A stretch of DNA of 64,000 nucleotides from Streptomyces sp. V2I9 (GCF_030817475.1 NZ_JAUSZJ010000002.1:2638501-2702500); one strand, 5' to 3'. Positions 37,701-45,188 are shown, counted from the stretch's first letter. The notes: generated by a model from the sequence alone, not told the origin. Translations and numbers: made by a program.

Positions 37701-38419
37701 ACGCGGAAGCGGCCGAGTCGTTCATCGAGCGGCTCACCTCCGCGCTCAACGAGCTCACCGGCGCGAGTGAGAGCCTCCAGCGGTACGTGGTGGACACTCT
37801 GGCCAAGGAGTTCAGGCTTCCTGCCACCAGCATCACGGAACTCCGTGCAGGTCTCGCCGAGCGACTCCAGGGCTTCGCGGACGCGTCTCTTGAGGTCAGC
37901 CTTCACGGCTTCGTGTCCCGCGTAACGAACGAGATGCTCCCCGATGACGACTGGCTCGGCACGGTCGTGGTCCAGCTGGTCAACCAGGCCCTCGGGGACT
38001 GGACCGACCGCGATATGGATCGTTTCCCTCGTGTCGTACAGGACAGGGCTCGCGCCCTCGACCGGGTCAGCCACCTCTACAGTGTCACGGAGGCCGAGGA
38101 AGTCGAGGACCTAGAGGAGGCCGAGGCCAAGGATTCACCTGTCACGGTTCGCTCCGCAGCCACAAAGCGGGCCAAGCCGAAGCCGCGGCAGATCGACACT
38201 CACCTCCTGACACTCACCACCCCCCAGGGTGCTGAAGAGCGCACGCTCATCCACGTACCCAAGAAGTCGCGGAATGCCGCGGACAAGCTCGTTGTCAGTG
38301 TCATCAGGCAAGCTGAGGAAGCACTGGGCCCGGACGGCGCACGCATCCTCCTCGCCGCGCTGGCCGAGCGCCTGTCTCAGCAGGACAGCGCCACATCCGA
38401 AAGGAAGGAGCAGCCGTGA
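34739..38419 (+). CDS. sspC: Large P-loop ATPase, SspC-like
   Basis: 1226 residues. Walker A GPYGSGKST at 78-86 and Walker B LLLIIDEFGK near 200-208 give an N-terminal ATPase domain; the remaining 1000 residues are mostly helical with no motif I recognise except an acidic stretch near 1120-1135 (EEVEDLEEAEAKD) and a basic one after it. SspC supplies ATPase activity for the modification complex and is needed for phosphorothioation in characterised Ssp systems. GTG start overlaps the sspB stop; the stop overlaps the sspD start. A long open frame on the opposite strand is a codon-bias shadow. Confidence 0.9.
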   Translation: MTTATQPSARTRAKHTGAQIPAGISFVGTEFRSTNLERDVYDADLHSPYVGVRAFDVLDRVGNALGDLKRSRAWSFTGPYGSGKSTLSNLIDALLGHDTNRRAAAHEAVSATHPALAQEIAENRDTHPGDGFLGAVTTARREPLAVTVHRALQTAVERKWKKRVPKDIASVMAACAETDVPTTDSLLNAVTTLCGRAPLLLIIDEFGKTLEHLVSVEANRKNADSDVFLLQLLAEKGAGAKGLPLYIFTLQHLAFSDYTSRSNSVQTQEWAKIQGRFEDVTFAPNLGDALYLLQRKLDHSALPEQSHKLIKAQAQAAHGIWRHQSLHSVVDVSVESFANLYPLHPLTAVAAPLMASQIGQNDRSLSGFLVNDEPFTVRRSLDTFAASSPERASTLRIPQLYDFFFSAGRTTILASSKASRWLEINTRLEEANGLPEEDQSLLKAIGVLNLIDADGMLRATPAMIQFALNDPIDATDVNRFEQLKKRLDKLVKDGLVVHREYSDEYRIWQGTDVDIDARVSEIASQLQPDDVVRYFNKHLGSNVLPNAVAAGAHSQLTGMQRHFVTAVSHKTEKLRGPKIVQDAADGMLVFHLGELKNSPQVDSPLPVVVGLTRNPQAVLAAGTTLVALQDLMGDEELDHVARREIKERAGEFSQKITALLAEAFRPGSDESSWYLWASGEDTDGDPAQELSARSYAGLVSEACNVVYHQTPHVRNEMVGRHQLTSNAARTRREVLTAMIEKTGLARLGWPEDKFPAERALYDGVVEHLGLHRATGEVSGSASSGGTLHTHGMARPNAEKNSSVMPVWEALEEALSEATEPTPIVDIYERLMAAPYGVKAGVVPILVVAGLILRGNDVALFEEGNYCPRLTAAIVERLNVPYPERFTVKSTPVDRGQRRLVLDGLVKSLDVDIPRSRANRNPALLAVTRGMLDRILVLDQYSRKTQRLSEDTLAVRDVLSRATDPDNLVFKELPEALGFEEITPGTKKDAEAAESFIERLTSALNELTGASESLQRYVVDTLAKEFRLPATSITELRAGLAERLQGFADASLEVSLHGFVSRVTNEMLPDDDWLGTVVVQLVNQALGDWTDRDMDRFPRVVQDRARALDRVSHLYSVTEAEEVEDLEEAEAKDSPVTVRSAATKRAKPKPRQIDTHLLTLTTPQGAEERTLIHVPKKSRNAADKLVVSVIRQAEEALGPDGARILLAALAERLSQQDSATSERKEQP

Positions 38420-39252
38420 CAGACGCCGACGGCACGAGCAGCAAGAAGCGCCACGTACTCGGGATCTCAGGGGGTAAGGACTCCTCATCCCTCGCGATCT
38501 ACATGCGCGACCGGGTGCCGGAGATGGAGTACTTCTTCTGCGACACCGGGGCCGAGCTGCCCGAGACCTACGAGTACCTGAATCGCCTCGAAGGCGCGCT
38601 CGGCAAGCCCATTGAGCGGCTCAACTCCTCCCGCGACTTCGATCACTGGCTGGAGGTCTACCAGGGGACGCTGCCCAGCCCTCAGATGCGCTGGTGCACG
38701 AAGAACCTGAAGATCCGGCCGCTCGAAGAGTGGATCGGCGACGACGAAGCCATCTCATACGTCGCAATCCGTGCCGACGAGAATCGGCTGGGCTACGTCA
38801 GCACCAAGCCAAACATCACGGCGGTCTTCCCCTTCCGTGAAGACGGGATCGACCGCGCGGGCGTCGACCGCATCCTCGAAGAGGCCGGCATTGGCCTGCC
38901 TGGCTACTACGAGTGGCGTACCCGCTCCGGCTGCTACTTCTGCTTCTTCCAGCGGAAGCACGAGTGGGTGGGCCTCAAGGACCGACACCCAGAGCTATAC
39001 GAGAAGGCCGTCGCCTACGAAGACAAGCTCAAGCACCAGGACACGGCCATGCAGGGTCGCAAGTACACCTGGTCTCAGGGCGAGTCCTTGGGTGAACTGA
39101 TAGAACGCCGCGACGAGATCGAGGCCAAGCACGAGGCTGCCCTTGAGCGCGCAGCCAAGCGTGTGAAGCCGAACCGGCCGCTGTTGGAGATCCTCTCCGA
39201 TGCGCTCGACGAGGATGACGACTCGGCGGCTTGCGCGGTCTGCCACCTCTGA
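38416..39252 (+). CDS. sspD: PAPS-reductase/ATP-pyrophosphatase family protein, SspD (DndC-like)
   Basis: 278 residues. The PP-loop SGGKDSS is at residues 18-24, FCDTGAELPETY follows, and two cysteine features (RWCTKNLKIRP and RSGCYFCFFQRKHEW) match the DndC/SspD pattern for binding a cluster or carrying sulfur. It adenylates the DNA backbone or carrier for sulfur transfer, working with SspA. The GTG at 38416 overlaps the sspC stop and has AAGGAG upstream. Last gene of the operon; an 18-bp terminator follows 17 bases after the stop. Confidence 0.92.
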   Translation: MTDADGTSSKKRHVLGISGGKDSSSLAIYMRDRVPEMEYFFCDTGAELPETYEYLNRLEGALGKPIERLNSSRDFDHWLEVYQGTLPSPQMRWCTKNLKIRPLEEWIGDDEAISYVAIRADENRLGYVSTKPNITAVFPFREDGIDRAGVDRILEEAGIGLPGYYEWRTRSGCYFCFFQRKHEWVGLKDRHPELYEKAVAYEDKLKHQDTAMQGRKYTWSQGESLGELIERRDEIEAKHEAALERAAKRVKPNRPLLEILSDALDEDDDSAACAVCHL

Positions 39253-39268
39253 TCCGACTCCCACCCGA

Positions 39269-39308
39269 ACCCGCCTGCCCTGTGCTCACAAGCACAGGGC
39301 AGGCGGGT
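39269..39308 (+). terminator. Strong terminator of the ssp operon
   Basis: An 18-bp perfect stem (39269-39286 with 39291-39308) with the loop caca lies directly after sspD. Confidence 0.88.
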
Positions 39309-39475
39309 CTTCGCGTCTTCCGACGGAGCGTCGGCCCTGGATGCCAGACTGTAACCCACCACTTACGCACCACAAATCCCCCTCTCTGAAACGCTCGTTG
39401 ACGGTCGGTCGATTGAGACCTGTACATCATGAAGCTCGTAGGTCATGGGCCTGGTGTGGGGGCGGGCAGGATACT

Positions 39476-40337
39476 GAGCCTTTTCCAACCTTCGGGCGTG
39501 GCTGGCAGGTTGGGGCACGCTGCGTGAGGTGAATGACGAAGCTCCTAGCAGGGTTCACGACCAAGATCACCCATGTCGCGGGGAGCTTCGCGTGCTTGTT
39601 TACCCATCGGCGATCGATCTGTCCAGCGCGCACCTTCGTCACCTTGCCCGGTGCCTGGCCGCTCATCGCCGCATGATCGGCACCCGCGCCGCATCACGCC
39701 GAACAGGCAGGCGCTTGTGGTCCTGGCTCACCTGCGCCGCGGCGACCCCCACGCTCAGCCAGCCGCTGCATTCGGCATCGGGATCGGGACCGTCTACCGT
39801 TACGTCAGCGAAGCGATAAAGGCCCTGGCCTCACTCGCTCCAAGCCTGGCCTAGGCGATGCGGACCGCACGCCAGCTGGTCTTCGTCATCCTCGACCGAA
39901 TCGCCGCCGACACCCCGTACCACTCCCGGCAAGCACAAGCGCACGGCATGACGTCCAAGTCCTCACCGACCTATGTGGACGGCTGCTGTGGGCTTCACCC
40001 GCGCTCCCCGGCCCCACTCGCGACCTGACCGCCGCCCGTACCCACGACATCGTCGCCGCACTCGCCGAGGCCGGACTGAAGTGCTGGGCCGGCAAGGCTT
40101 ATCAGAGCGCCAGCGGTTCCATCCAGGTGCCCTCCTGAGGCCGTCGCCTCAAGCGGTGGCCGCGCAGGCACAACAGCACCCACGCCCAGATCTCCTGCCT
40201 CGGCGAGCAGGCCATGGCCACCTTCAAAGGTTGGCGGCTCCTGCAGAAGCTCCACTGCAGCACCGAGCGCATCACCGACCCTGGTGAAGGCAGTCCTCGC
40301 CCTTCACCACGCATCAGCGTGAGGTTGGAGAAGGCTC
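39476..40337 (+). mobile_element. Decayed IS5-like insertion sequence
   Basis: The terminal inverted repeats are gagccttttccaacct (39476-39491) and aggttggagaaggctc (40322-40337), 15 of 16 matching. Between them a transposase gene starts at GTG 39592 and is broken. Total 862 bp, normal for the group. I see no target-site duplication. The right end sits inside the remnant of a PucR-like gene. Confidence 0.8.
39592..40320 (+). pseudogene. Frameshifted IS5-type transposase
   Basis: Pieces of one transposase appear in successive frames: VYPSAIDLSSAHLRHLARC (39598 on), RQALVVLAHLRRGDPHAQ and GIGIGTVYRYVSEAIKALA (about 39700-39850, the HTH part), then a stop, then VILDRIAADTPYHS, a segment like the PALPGATHDL block near 40000, GLKCWAGKAYQSA and QAMATFKGWRLLQKLHCSTE in other frames to about 40300. 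Multiple frameshifts make it inactive. The family is the short HTH-led IS5-type transposase common in Streptomyces. Confidence 0.75.
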
Positions 40338-40790
40338 CTTGATGGTGAGCATGGTGTTGCGATCGCCGAAGCGCACGTTCACGGCCCGCTCCACGAGGCG
40401 GGGCACGACTTCGCCCTCGGTGTAGGGGGCGGGCCTTCGGCGACGGCGACTGTGTGGGAAAGCTTCAGCCCGAACTGCTCTGCCCGCTCCACCAGAGTCC
40501 CAAGTCGCCACGTCCGTACAGCAGGTCGTCGGTGAACTCGCTGCGTCGTGACTCCTCCTGCCGGAAAGCGATTGCTGGGCTCTTTCATAGCGCTCGCGCA
40601 GCGCCTCGACGGGCGTCTGCACCGTAGCCAGTACGCAGTCCGCGCCAGCAGTCCCGGTGGGCCATGCCGCATCGATGACTTCAAGCAGCGCCCTATACGC
40701 CAACTGGCGATACATGGACAGAGCCTGATGATGCGCCTGCTGCACCGAAGTAGGTTCAGCTGTCTTGGTCTGCAAGCCGCACGAGAGCAC
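40338..40790 (-). pseudogene. Remnant of a PucR/CdaR-like transcriptional regulator
   Basis: Reading leftwards in three frames: YRQLAYRALLEVIDAAW and PVEALRERYERAQQSL, then DDLLYGRGDL, then LVERAEQFGLKLSHTVAVAE, then GEVVPRLVERAVNVRFGDRN followed by TMLTIKE, where the IS right end interrupts it. This order matches the mid-part of PucR-family regulators (DLLxGR, then RAxxxGxxL, then a strand). The C-terminal HTH is gone. At least two frameshifts plus the IS insertion; a visual assignment. Confidence 0.55.
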
Positions 40791-40899
40791 ACCCCCGCCA
40801 ACGGACCCTCACAACCCACAAGATTGGAAGACTACATTACGCTCTGCTTGTCAGACCCGTAGGGTGTGCCTGTAGGCAACGTCAGACACGGGAGGCCAC

Positions 40900-41478
40900 A
40901 TGGCGCACGGAGCGAGTAGGCGCTCCGACCTGCTCCTTGACGCACTGGCTCTGATCCGCCAGGACCGGGACGAACGGCGTGCTGACTGTGCGGCACTGCG
41001 CGACGAGCTCTCCCAGGCCCTCAACCGCGTCAGCGAACTTCAGGACCGGCTCGCGGGCGAGGAACAAGGCTTGGAGCAGGCGGAGACGATGTACCAGTTC
41101 GTCGAGGACCGCATTCCTGCACCCGGGGCGGACGCGCCGGAGAGCTCAGAGGAAGAGCCGCCCATGCCGCCGCAGAGTTCTGCCACGGCTTCTCTGGACG
41201 AGCTCCAGGACGACGAGTCCAACAGCCTGCAGGACTTCGTCATGACGATTCTCGCCACCTCCGATCGCGCCATGCATGTCGATGAGGTGGTCGAAGCCAT
41301 CGTCATTCTGCGGGCCAGGGGGCGCACGGAGAAGCTCGGGAACTCCAAACGCCCCAGCGAAGACGTGCGCACCGCGCTCAACCGGCTGGTCGGCAAGGGG
41401 CGTGTGGAGAAGGTCGCCGCCGCCACCTACGCCGTGGCCCGGGACCTACCGACAGCGCAGAAAGCTGAGGCTGCCTGA
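40900..41478 (+). CDS. Coiled-coil plus winged-helix protein of unknown function
   Basis: 192 residues. The N-terminus (about 8-70) is a coiled coil (CAALRDELSQALNRVSELQDRL), followed by an acidic Ser/Pro linker (75-110) and a C-terminal winged-helix-like domain (about 112-180: LQDFVMTILATSDRAMHVDE, SEDVRTALNRLVGKGRVEKV). The last part resembles the small wHTH found in HARE-HTH/RNA polymerase delta-type domains. A GGGAGG site precedes the ATG. No operon partner; a terminator follows at 41517-41546. It may be a regulator or a structural protein of the island. Confidence 0.82.
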   Translation: MAHGASRRSDLLLDALALIRQDRDERRADCAALRDELSQALNRVSELQDRLAGEEQGLEQAETMYQFVEDRIPAPGADAPESSEEEPPMPPQSSATASLDELQDDESNSLQDFVMTILATSDRAMHVDEVVEAIVILRARGRTEKLGNSKRPSEDVRTALNRLVGKGRVEKVAAATYAVARDLPTAQKAEAA

Positions 41479-41516
41479 CCTAGATATGCGCCTCTGATCA
41501 GTTGTGTGAGAGGGGT

Positions 41517-41546
41517 GGTGCCGCCGGAGGGCAATCCGGCGGCACC
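41517..41546 (+). terminator. Hairpin terminator
   Basis: A 12-bp perfect stem (41517-41528 with 41535-41546) and a 6-base loop lie 39 bases after the coiled-coil gene. Confidence 0.8.
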
Positions 41547-41690
41547 GATACGTGCCCCTGATCATGGTTCACGTGCATCCCAGCCTAGTCGACGGCACGT
41601 CCGCTGGGAGGCGCGTGGCCTAGTTCTGTATGCCATTCCGCTCACCGATGGCTTGGAAAGTAGGCTTTCGTGCCGGTTTATCCACCGAAC

Positions 41691-42011
41691 TCATCCGCAT
41701 TTCTCCGAGGCAGGGCTCGCAGCCCCCGGCCACAATGCGACGTCGAGACCGTCCTCCAGCAGGCTCACGGTGACCACGTCGGGCCAGCTGATCCCGTTGA
41801 GCAGATTGACGATCGCCTGCCGGTTGACCCCGGTAAGGGTGGCGGCCTGCCGCAGGCTCAGCCCTCGCTCCTTCAGCCTCTCCCCGAGGGCGCGCGCGAG
41901 CGCCTGGACGACCCGAGCTTGAGGGTGACCGGTCATGATCGCGTGGGGCCACGCGTCCGGGTCCTCGGCAAGGTCCCTCGGCGTCGTACTGCGCTGGGTG
42001 CCACCGGGCAT
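41691..42011 (-). CDS. XRE-family HTH repressor-like protein
   Basis: 106 residues. The HTH at about 50-75 reads LSLRQAATLTGVNRQAIVNLLNG, followed by SWPDVVTVSLLEDGLDVALW, the usual XRE C-terminal strand. GGAGGAG lies upstream of ATG 42011. It is divergent from the recombinase-like gene with only 93 bases between them, holding a 7-bp palindrome (42048-42068). That is the layout of a repressor controlling a mobile-element operon and itself. Confidence 0.82.
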   Translation of the reverse strand: MPGGTQRSTTPRDLAEDPDAWPHAIMTGHPQARVVQALARALGERLKERGLSLRQAATLTGVNRQAIVNLLNGISWPDVVTVSLLEDGLDVALWPGAASPASEKCG

Positions 42012-42047
42012 CGAGATGCGCTCCTCCAGGTTGATGTGCACTATGTC

Positions 42048-42068
42048 GAACAAAGCGGCTATTTGTTC
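42048..42068. promoter_or_regulatory. Putative XRE operator
   Basis: gaacaaa-gcggcta-tttgttc, a perfect 7-bp inverted repeat with a 7-base spacer, is centred between the divergent XRE and recombinase-like genes. Confidence 0.65.
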
Positions 42069-42104
42069 AGCCGGTATTCGTGGTGCATCGCGCTGGAGAC
42101 CGAG

Positions 42105-43016
42105 ATGAGTCAGGCAATCCTGCGGTACCGCCCCAAGGACGCTCCTCCCGAGTGGGAGGCGGTGGCCGACGGGGTGCGTATGGTCGTCGCCACCGTCGCC
42201 GACCACGTTCCCTACCGGCTCACCACGGTGCTGGGCGTCATGGCGACCCTTGCCGTCAGCGCCGAGCGCGCAGGACTGGCACGCGATCCGGCTGTCTGGC
42301 TGGAACAAGGCACCATCACCCGCTCGCTCCTGCTGAATACAGACATCGCCCCAAACAGCACGCAGACCTACGCCTCGATCCTGGCCCGCGTCCGGGAGAC
42401 CCTCATCTGGGTCGAGCGCGGCGAAGCGCCCCGTCCTCACCTGAGTGGTGACCGCTCCCGCGCCGAGCCCTACGGCACCAGCGACCTGACCCGTCTGGAC
42501 GTCTGGTCCAACAACCTTCCGCCGACCCCCACCGGCCAGGGCAATGGCAAGGCACTGCTGGCGCTCGGCGCCGGCTGCGGCCTGCCGCCCAAGGAGATGC
42601 TCACCGTGCGCGGCACCGACATCCACGTTTTGCCCAGCGACGCCGTCGTCGTCCACGTCCCGGAGACCGACCGGCTCATCGTGTGCCGCTCGCTGTGGGA
42701 GAAGACCCTCGCCAACCTCGCCCAGACCGCCGGGGACAACTACCTGTACGCGCCCGACCGCCAAGTCCTTTACCCAAAGAACGCCATCAGCAACTGGGTC
42801 AAACGCACCAAGCCCGGCGATCCGAAGGTCCCAGCCCTGGACACCCGGCGCCTGCGCGCCACGTGGATCGTGCCGCTGTTGCGAGACCGTGTCCCGGCCG
42901 ACCTGGTGGCCCGCGCGGCAGGAATGAAGACGACCGCCGCGCTCGCCCCCTACATGGCCTGGGTACCGGCGATCTCGCACGACGCCGCCGTACGTATGCT
43001 GCGCAGCTGGGCATGA
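42105..43016 (+). CDS. Tyrosine-recombinase-fold protein, apparently catalytically degenerate
   Basis: 303 residues. An N-terminal helical core-binding-like domain (about 1-125) is followed by a catalytic-domain-like half. ALLALGAGCGLPPKEMLTVR matches box I (AGLRxxEL) but the catalytic Arg position holds Pro. DTRRLRATWIVPLL matches box II (HxLRHT) with the first His replaced and the Arg kept; the next His (GH) is AGM; the final Tyr is kept in ALAPYM. So only the second Arg and the Tyr look conserved. The ATG overlaps nothing upstream; the stop overlaps the transposase start (ATGA). It could bind DNA to choose a target or act as a cofactor. Confidence 0.75.
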   Translation: MSQAILRYRPKDAPPEWEAVADGVRMVVATVADHVPYRLTTVLGVMATLAVSAERAGLARDPAVWLEQGTITRSLLLNTDIAPNSTQTYASILARVRETLIWVERGEAPRPHLSGDRSRAEPYGTSDLTRLDVWSNNLPPTPTGQGNGKALLALGAGCGLPPKEMLTVRGTDIHVLPSDAVVVHVPETDRLIVCRSLWEKTLANLAQTAGDNYLYAPDRQVLYPKNAISNWVKRTKPGDPKVPALDTRRLRATWIVPLLRDRVPADLVARAAGMKTTAALAPYMAWVPAISHDAAVRMLRSWA

Positions 43017-44767
43017 GGGCCCGCAGCGGGCAGCACCGGCCCGCCCCCTCACCGCACCCTTCCCAGCTGAACGACCGCCTCGTGCGGCAGGTCGTCGATC
43101 TCGTCCGGGCCAGCGGAGTCCTGGACGAACTCACGGTGCTGGAGGCCCGCCGCCCCGGCCCTCGCGGCCTCCGGTCGGAGACCGTACTGGTCGGTATGGT
43201 GCTGGCGGCACGGGAGTTGCGTAGCACCAACGTGGACGACGCCTGGGAGTGCGTGCAGTTCCGCCTGCGCAAGCCCTGGCTCAAGTACTTCGGGCTGACG
43301 GAAGTCGACCGTACGGACGTCGAGGCGACGCGTGCGTCGGCCAAGCGCTTCTACGATGCCTGGTCGCGCATCACGACGGTGCTTGACCCGGCCCGCTACG
43401 ACCGCCGGACCCGCATGCCACGCAATCAGGCCGTCACCTATCGGCGCGCCTGGCTGCACCGAACACACCACGACTCGACGCCGGCCCTGTCGCGGATCGC
43501 CAACAAGTTGGTGCTCACACCCGTACGCACCGCGGTTGCCCGCGGGCTGATGGACGACTGGGCCGGCGACCTGTCGGTGGACGCCACCGCCCTTCCCACC
43601 TGGGCCCGCCACAGCACGAAGCGCCGCGCCTCGCTCGAAGTGAGTGCGGGCGTGCACGTTTCCGGCGGCGGCCACAAGACCTTCGGCTACAGCGCCACGC
43701 TGCTGGTCGCCGGACATGCCGATGCGTCCCGCGCCGGCCGCTATCCCCAGCTGTGCATGGGCATGTCCGTGCACACACCCGGCAAGCAGATCGGCCCCCA
43801 GGCCGTACGCCTGCTCCAGATCGTCAAGCGTCTGTGGCCCATCCAGGGGTACCTGGCCGGGGACCTCGCCTACTCCGGCGCCAAGGTCGAAAACTTTCAC
43901 GACCCCGTACGTGCGGTCGGCTACAAACCCGTTCTCGACTACAAGACCACCATGGTCCGCAAGGACAAGAACGCCGTCGAAGGCACCCTCGCCATCGCGG
44001 GCGACCTCCTCTGTCCCCACACCCCCCAACGGATCATCGAAACCTATCACCGCATGGCCGCCGCCAAGCAGAGCAAGACCCGCGAGGAACTCCTGCCCGA
44101 GATGCTGGAGGCAGACTCCTACGTCCTCCCGCTGAAACAGGCCGCCGACCACCGCGGTCTGGAACGCCGCCAGTGCCCCGCCGCCGGCACCAGCCCCCGC
44201 GTCACCTGCCCCTGGGCCCAGGAACGCGACGCCTCCGGCGCCCACCGGCGCCGAGGCCACACAGCACGCCGCCCCGTCCGAGGCCGGCCCCACACGATCG
44301 ATCTGACCAACCGCCGCGCCAGACAGGCCCATCCGGATGCGAAACCGACCGTGCGCCCACCGGAACGCCCCGCCCACCAGCGTCCGGCCATCTGCCAGCA
44401 GTCCACGATCACCATGCCGGTCGACATCATGCCCAAGCTCCGCCAGGACCTGCCCTGGGGTCGAGAGGCCTGGCAGCGTGCCTACCGCAGCCACATCGAA
44501 GGACTCAACGGCCGCGCCAAGAACGTCGACACCTTTCTGGACTCCCGCGAAAAGCGGCAGAGCCGGGGCCGCGTCGCCCAGACGCTGCTCAGCGCCATTC
44601 AGCTCATGGTCGAGAACCTGAGGACCATCGAGTCCTTCCTGCGCGACCAGCGCCTGTGGAAAGAAGAGAACTACACCCTCGGCCACATTCCCGAGACCCC
44701 GGACCCGTACGAGGACCCTGTCGAGGAAGCGGGAGGAGACAACTCCGTCCCGCCGCCCGAATCGTAG
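43013..44767 (+). CDS. DDE transposase (IS1182/IS4-like), coupled to the recombinase-like gene
   Basis: 584 residues. The acidic triad candidates are Asp in DLSVDATALPTWAR (about residue 190), Asp in YLAGDLAYSGAK (about 285) and Glu in RSHIEGLNGRAKN (about 495). Between the last two is an insertion with a CPAAG-xn-CPW cysteine pair that could bind zinc. The length and motif spacing suit IS1182-like enzymes. ATG 43013 overlaps the stop of the recombinase-like gene, so they are made together. No frameshift or stop: it looks intact. Terminal inverted repeats of its own could not be found. Confidence 0.82.
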   Translation: MRARSGQHRPAPSPHPSQLNDRLVRQVVDLVRASGVLDELTVLEARRPGPRGLRSETVLVGMVLAARELRSTNVDDAWECVQFRLRKPWLKYFGLTEVDRTDVEATRASAKRFYDAWSRITTVLDPARYDRRTRMPRNQAVTYRRAWLHRTHHDSTPALSRIANKLVLTPVRTAVARGLMDDWAGDLSVDATALPTWARHSTKRRASLEVSAGVHVSGGGHKTFGYSATLLVAGHADASRAGRYPQLCMGMSVHTPGKQIGPQAVRLLQIVKRLWPIQGYLAGDLAYSGAKVENFHDPVRAVGYKPVLDYKTTMVRKDKNAVEGTLAIAGDLLCPHTPQRIIETYHRMAAAKQSKTREELLPEMLEADSYVLPLKQAADHRGLERRQCPAAGTSPRVTCPWAQERDASGAHRRRGHTARRPVRGRPHTIDLTNRRARQAHPDAKPTVRPPERPAHQRPAICQQSTITMPVDIMPKLRQDLPWGREAWQRAYRSHIEGLNGRAKNVDTFLDSREKRQSRGRVAQTLLSAIQLMVENLRTIESFLRDQRLWKEENYTLGHIPETPDPYEDPVEEAGGDNSVPPPES

Positions 44768-44946
44768 AAGCGGCTTCGTCGGAGCAGGCGCAACCACACA
44801 GCTGTCAGCGCGCCGCAGGACCACCCGAGTCCTGCGGCCGCTTCGCCATGCCCGCACCACCACAGCCAGCTCCGCTCACCGTGCCCACGGCGCCGGACCG
44901 GGCTTCCCCGAGCGGCATCCGCGTCGTACCAAGCCTGAGAACCACG

Positions 44947-45023
44947 AAATCCCGCCCAGTTGAAGTAACTGGACGGGATCTCGTGAACCCTTCACGAGCT
45001 AACTCGTGAACGGCCCGTTGTGG
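44947..45023. repeat. Right copy of the double-hairpin repeat at the tRNA 3' end
   Basis: Hairpin 1: atcccgcccagtt and aactggacgggat (44948-44978 area) with loop gaagt. Hairpin 2: ttcacgag 44991-44998 with ctcgtgaa 45003-45010. An extra copy of ctcgtgaa at 44980-44987 can pair with the same arm, so two mutually exclusive stems are possible. The repeat ends at gttgtgg, whose last three bases are the complement of the tRNA-Ala 3' CCA-like end. Read on the minus strand it would be a terminator for the tRNA. See the left copy at 25815-25888. Confidence 0.75.
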
Positions 45024-45094
45024 ACCTGTGGGGATTTGAACCCCAGACCCCCTCGATGCGAACGAGGTGCGCTACCAGACTGCGCCACAGGCCC
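45021..45094 (-). tRNA. tRNA-Ala (anticodon CGC)
   Basis: 74 nt. The acceptor stem GGGCCTG pairs with CAGGTCC and contains a G3-U70 pair, the alanine identity element. D-stem GCGC/GCGC; anticodon stem CCTCG/CGAGG with loop TTCGCAT (anticodon CGC at loop positions 3-5); T-stem with GTTCAAAT-type loop. The terminal CCA is only partly encoded (discriminator A then CAA). It decodes GCG. Its 3' end borders the island; the first repeat hairpin downstream would serve as terminator. Confidence 0.93.
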
Positions 45095-45113
45095 TTGCGA
45101 CGTGTGAAACTCT

Positions 45114-45133
45114 AGCACCCTCCAGGGGGTGCT
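45114..45133 (-). terminator. Hairpin terminator after sepX
   Basis: agcaccc (45114-45120) pairs with gggtgct (45127-45133), in the 94-base gap between sepX and the tRNA gene, both leftward. Confidence 0.6.
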
Positions 45134-45188
45134 TGGAAATCCGTTCCTCCGCTGGTCAGCGGTGTCGGGTTTCCCGGCCCCACACGGG

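Noticed and set aside
35915..38074. A 719-codon open frame opposite sspC
   Set aside because: Codon-bias shadow of the ATPase gene; no ribosome binding site or domain.
32407..39252. Assignment as a DndABCDE system
   Set aside because: There is no DndB (DGQHR), DndD (SbcC-like) or DndE; DUF4007 and the 1226-residue ATPase fit Ssp better.
40900..41478. Coiled-coil protein as SspE or another nuclease
   Set aside because: Too short and without GmrSD/DUF262-type or HNH motifs.
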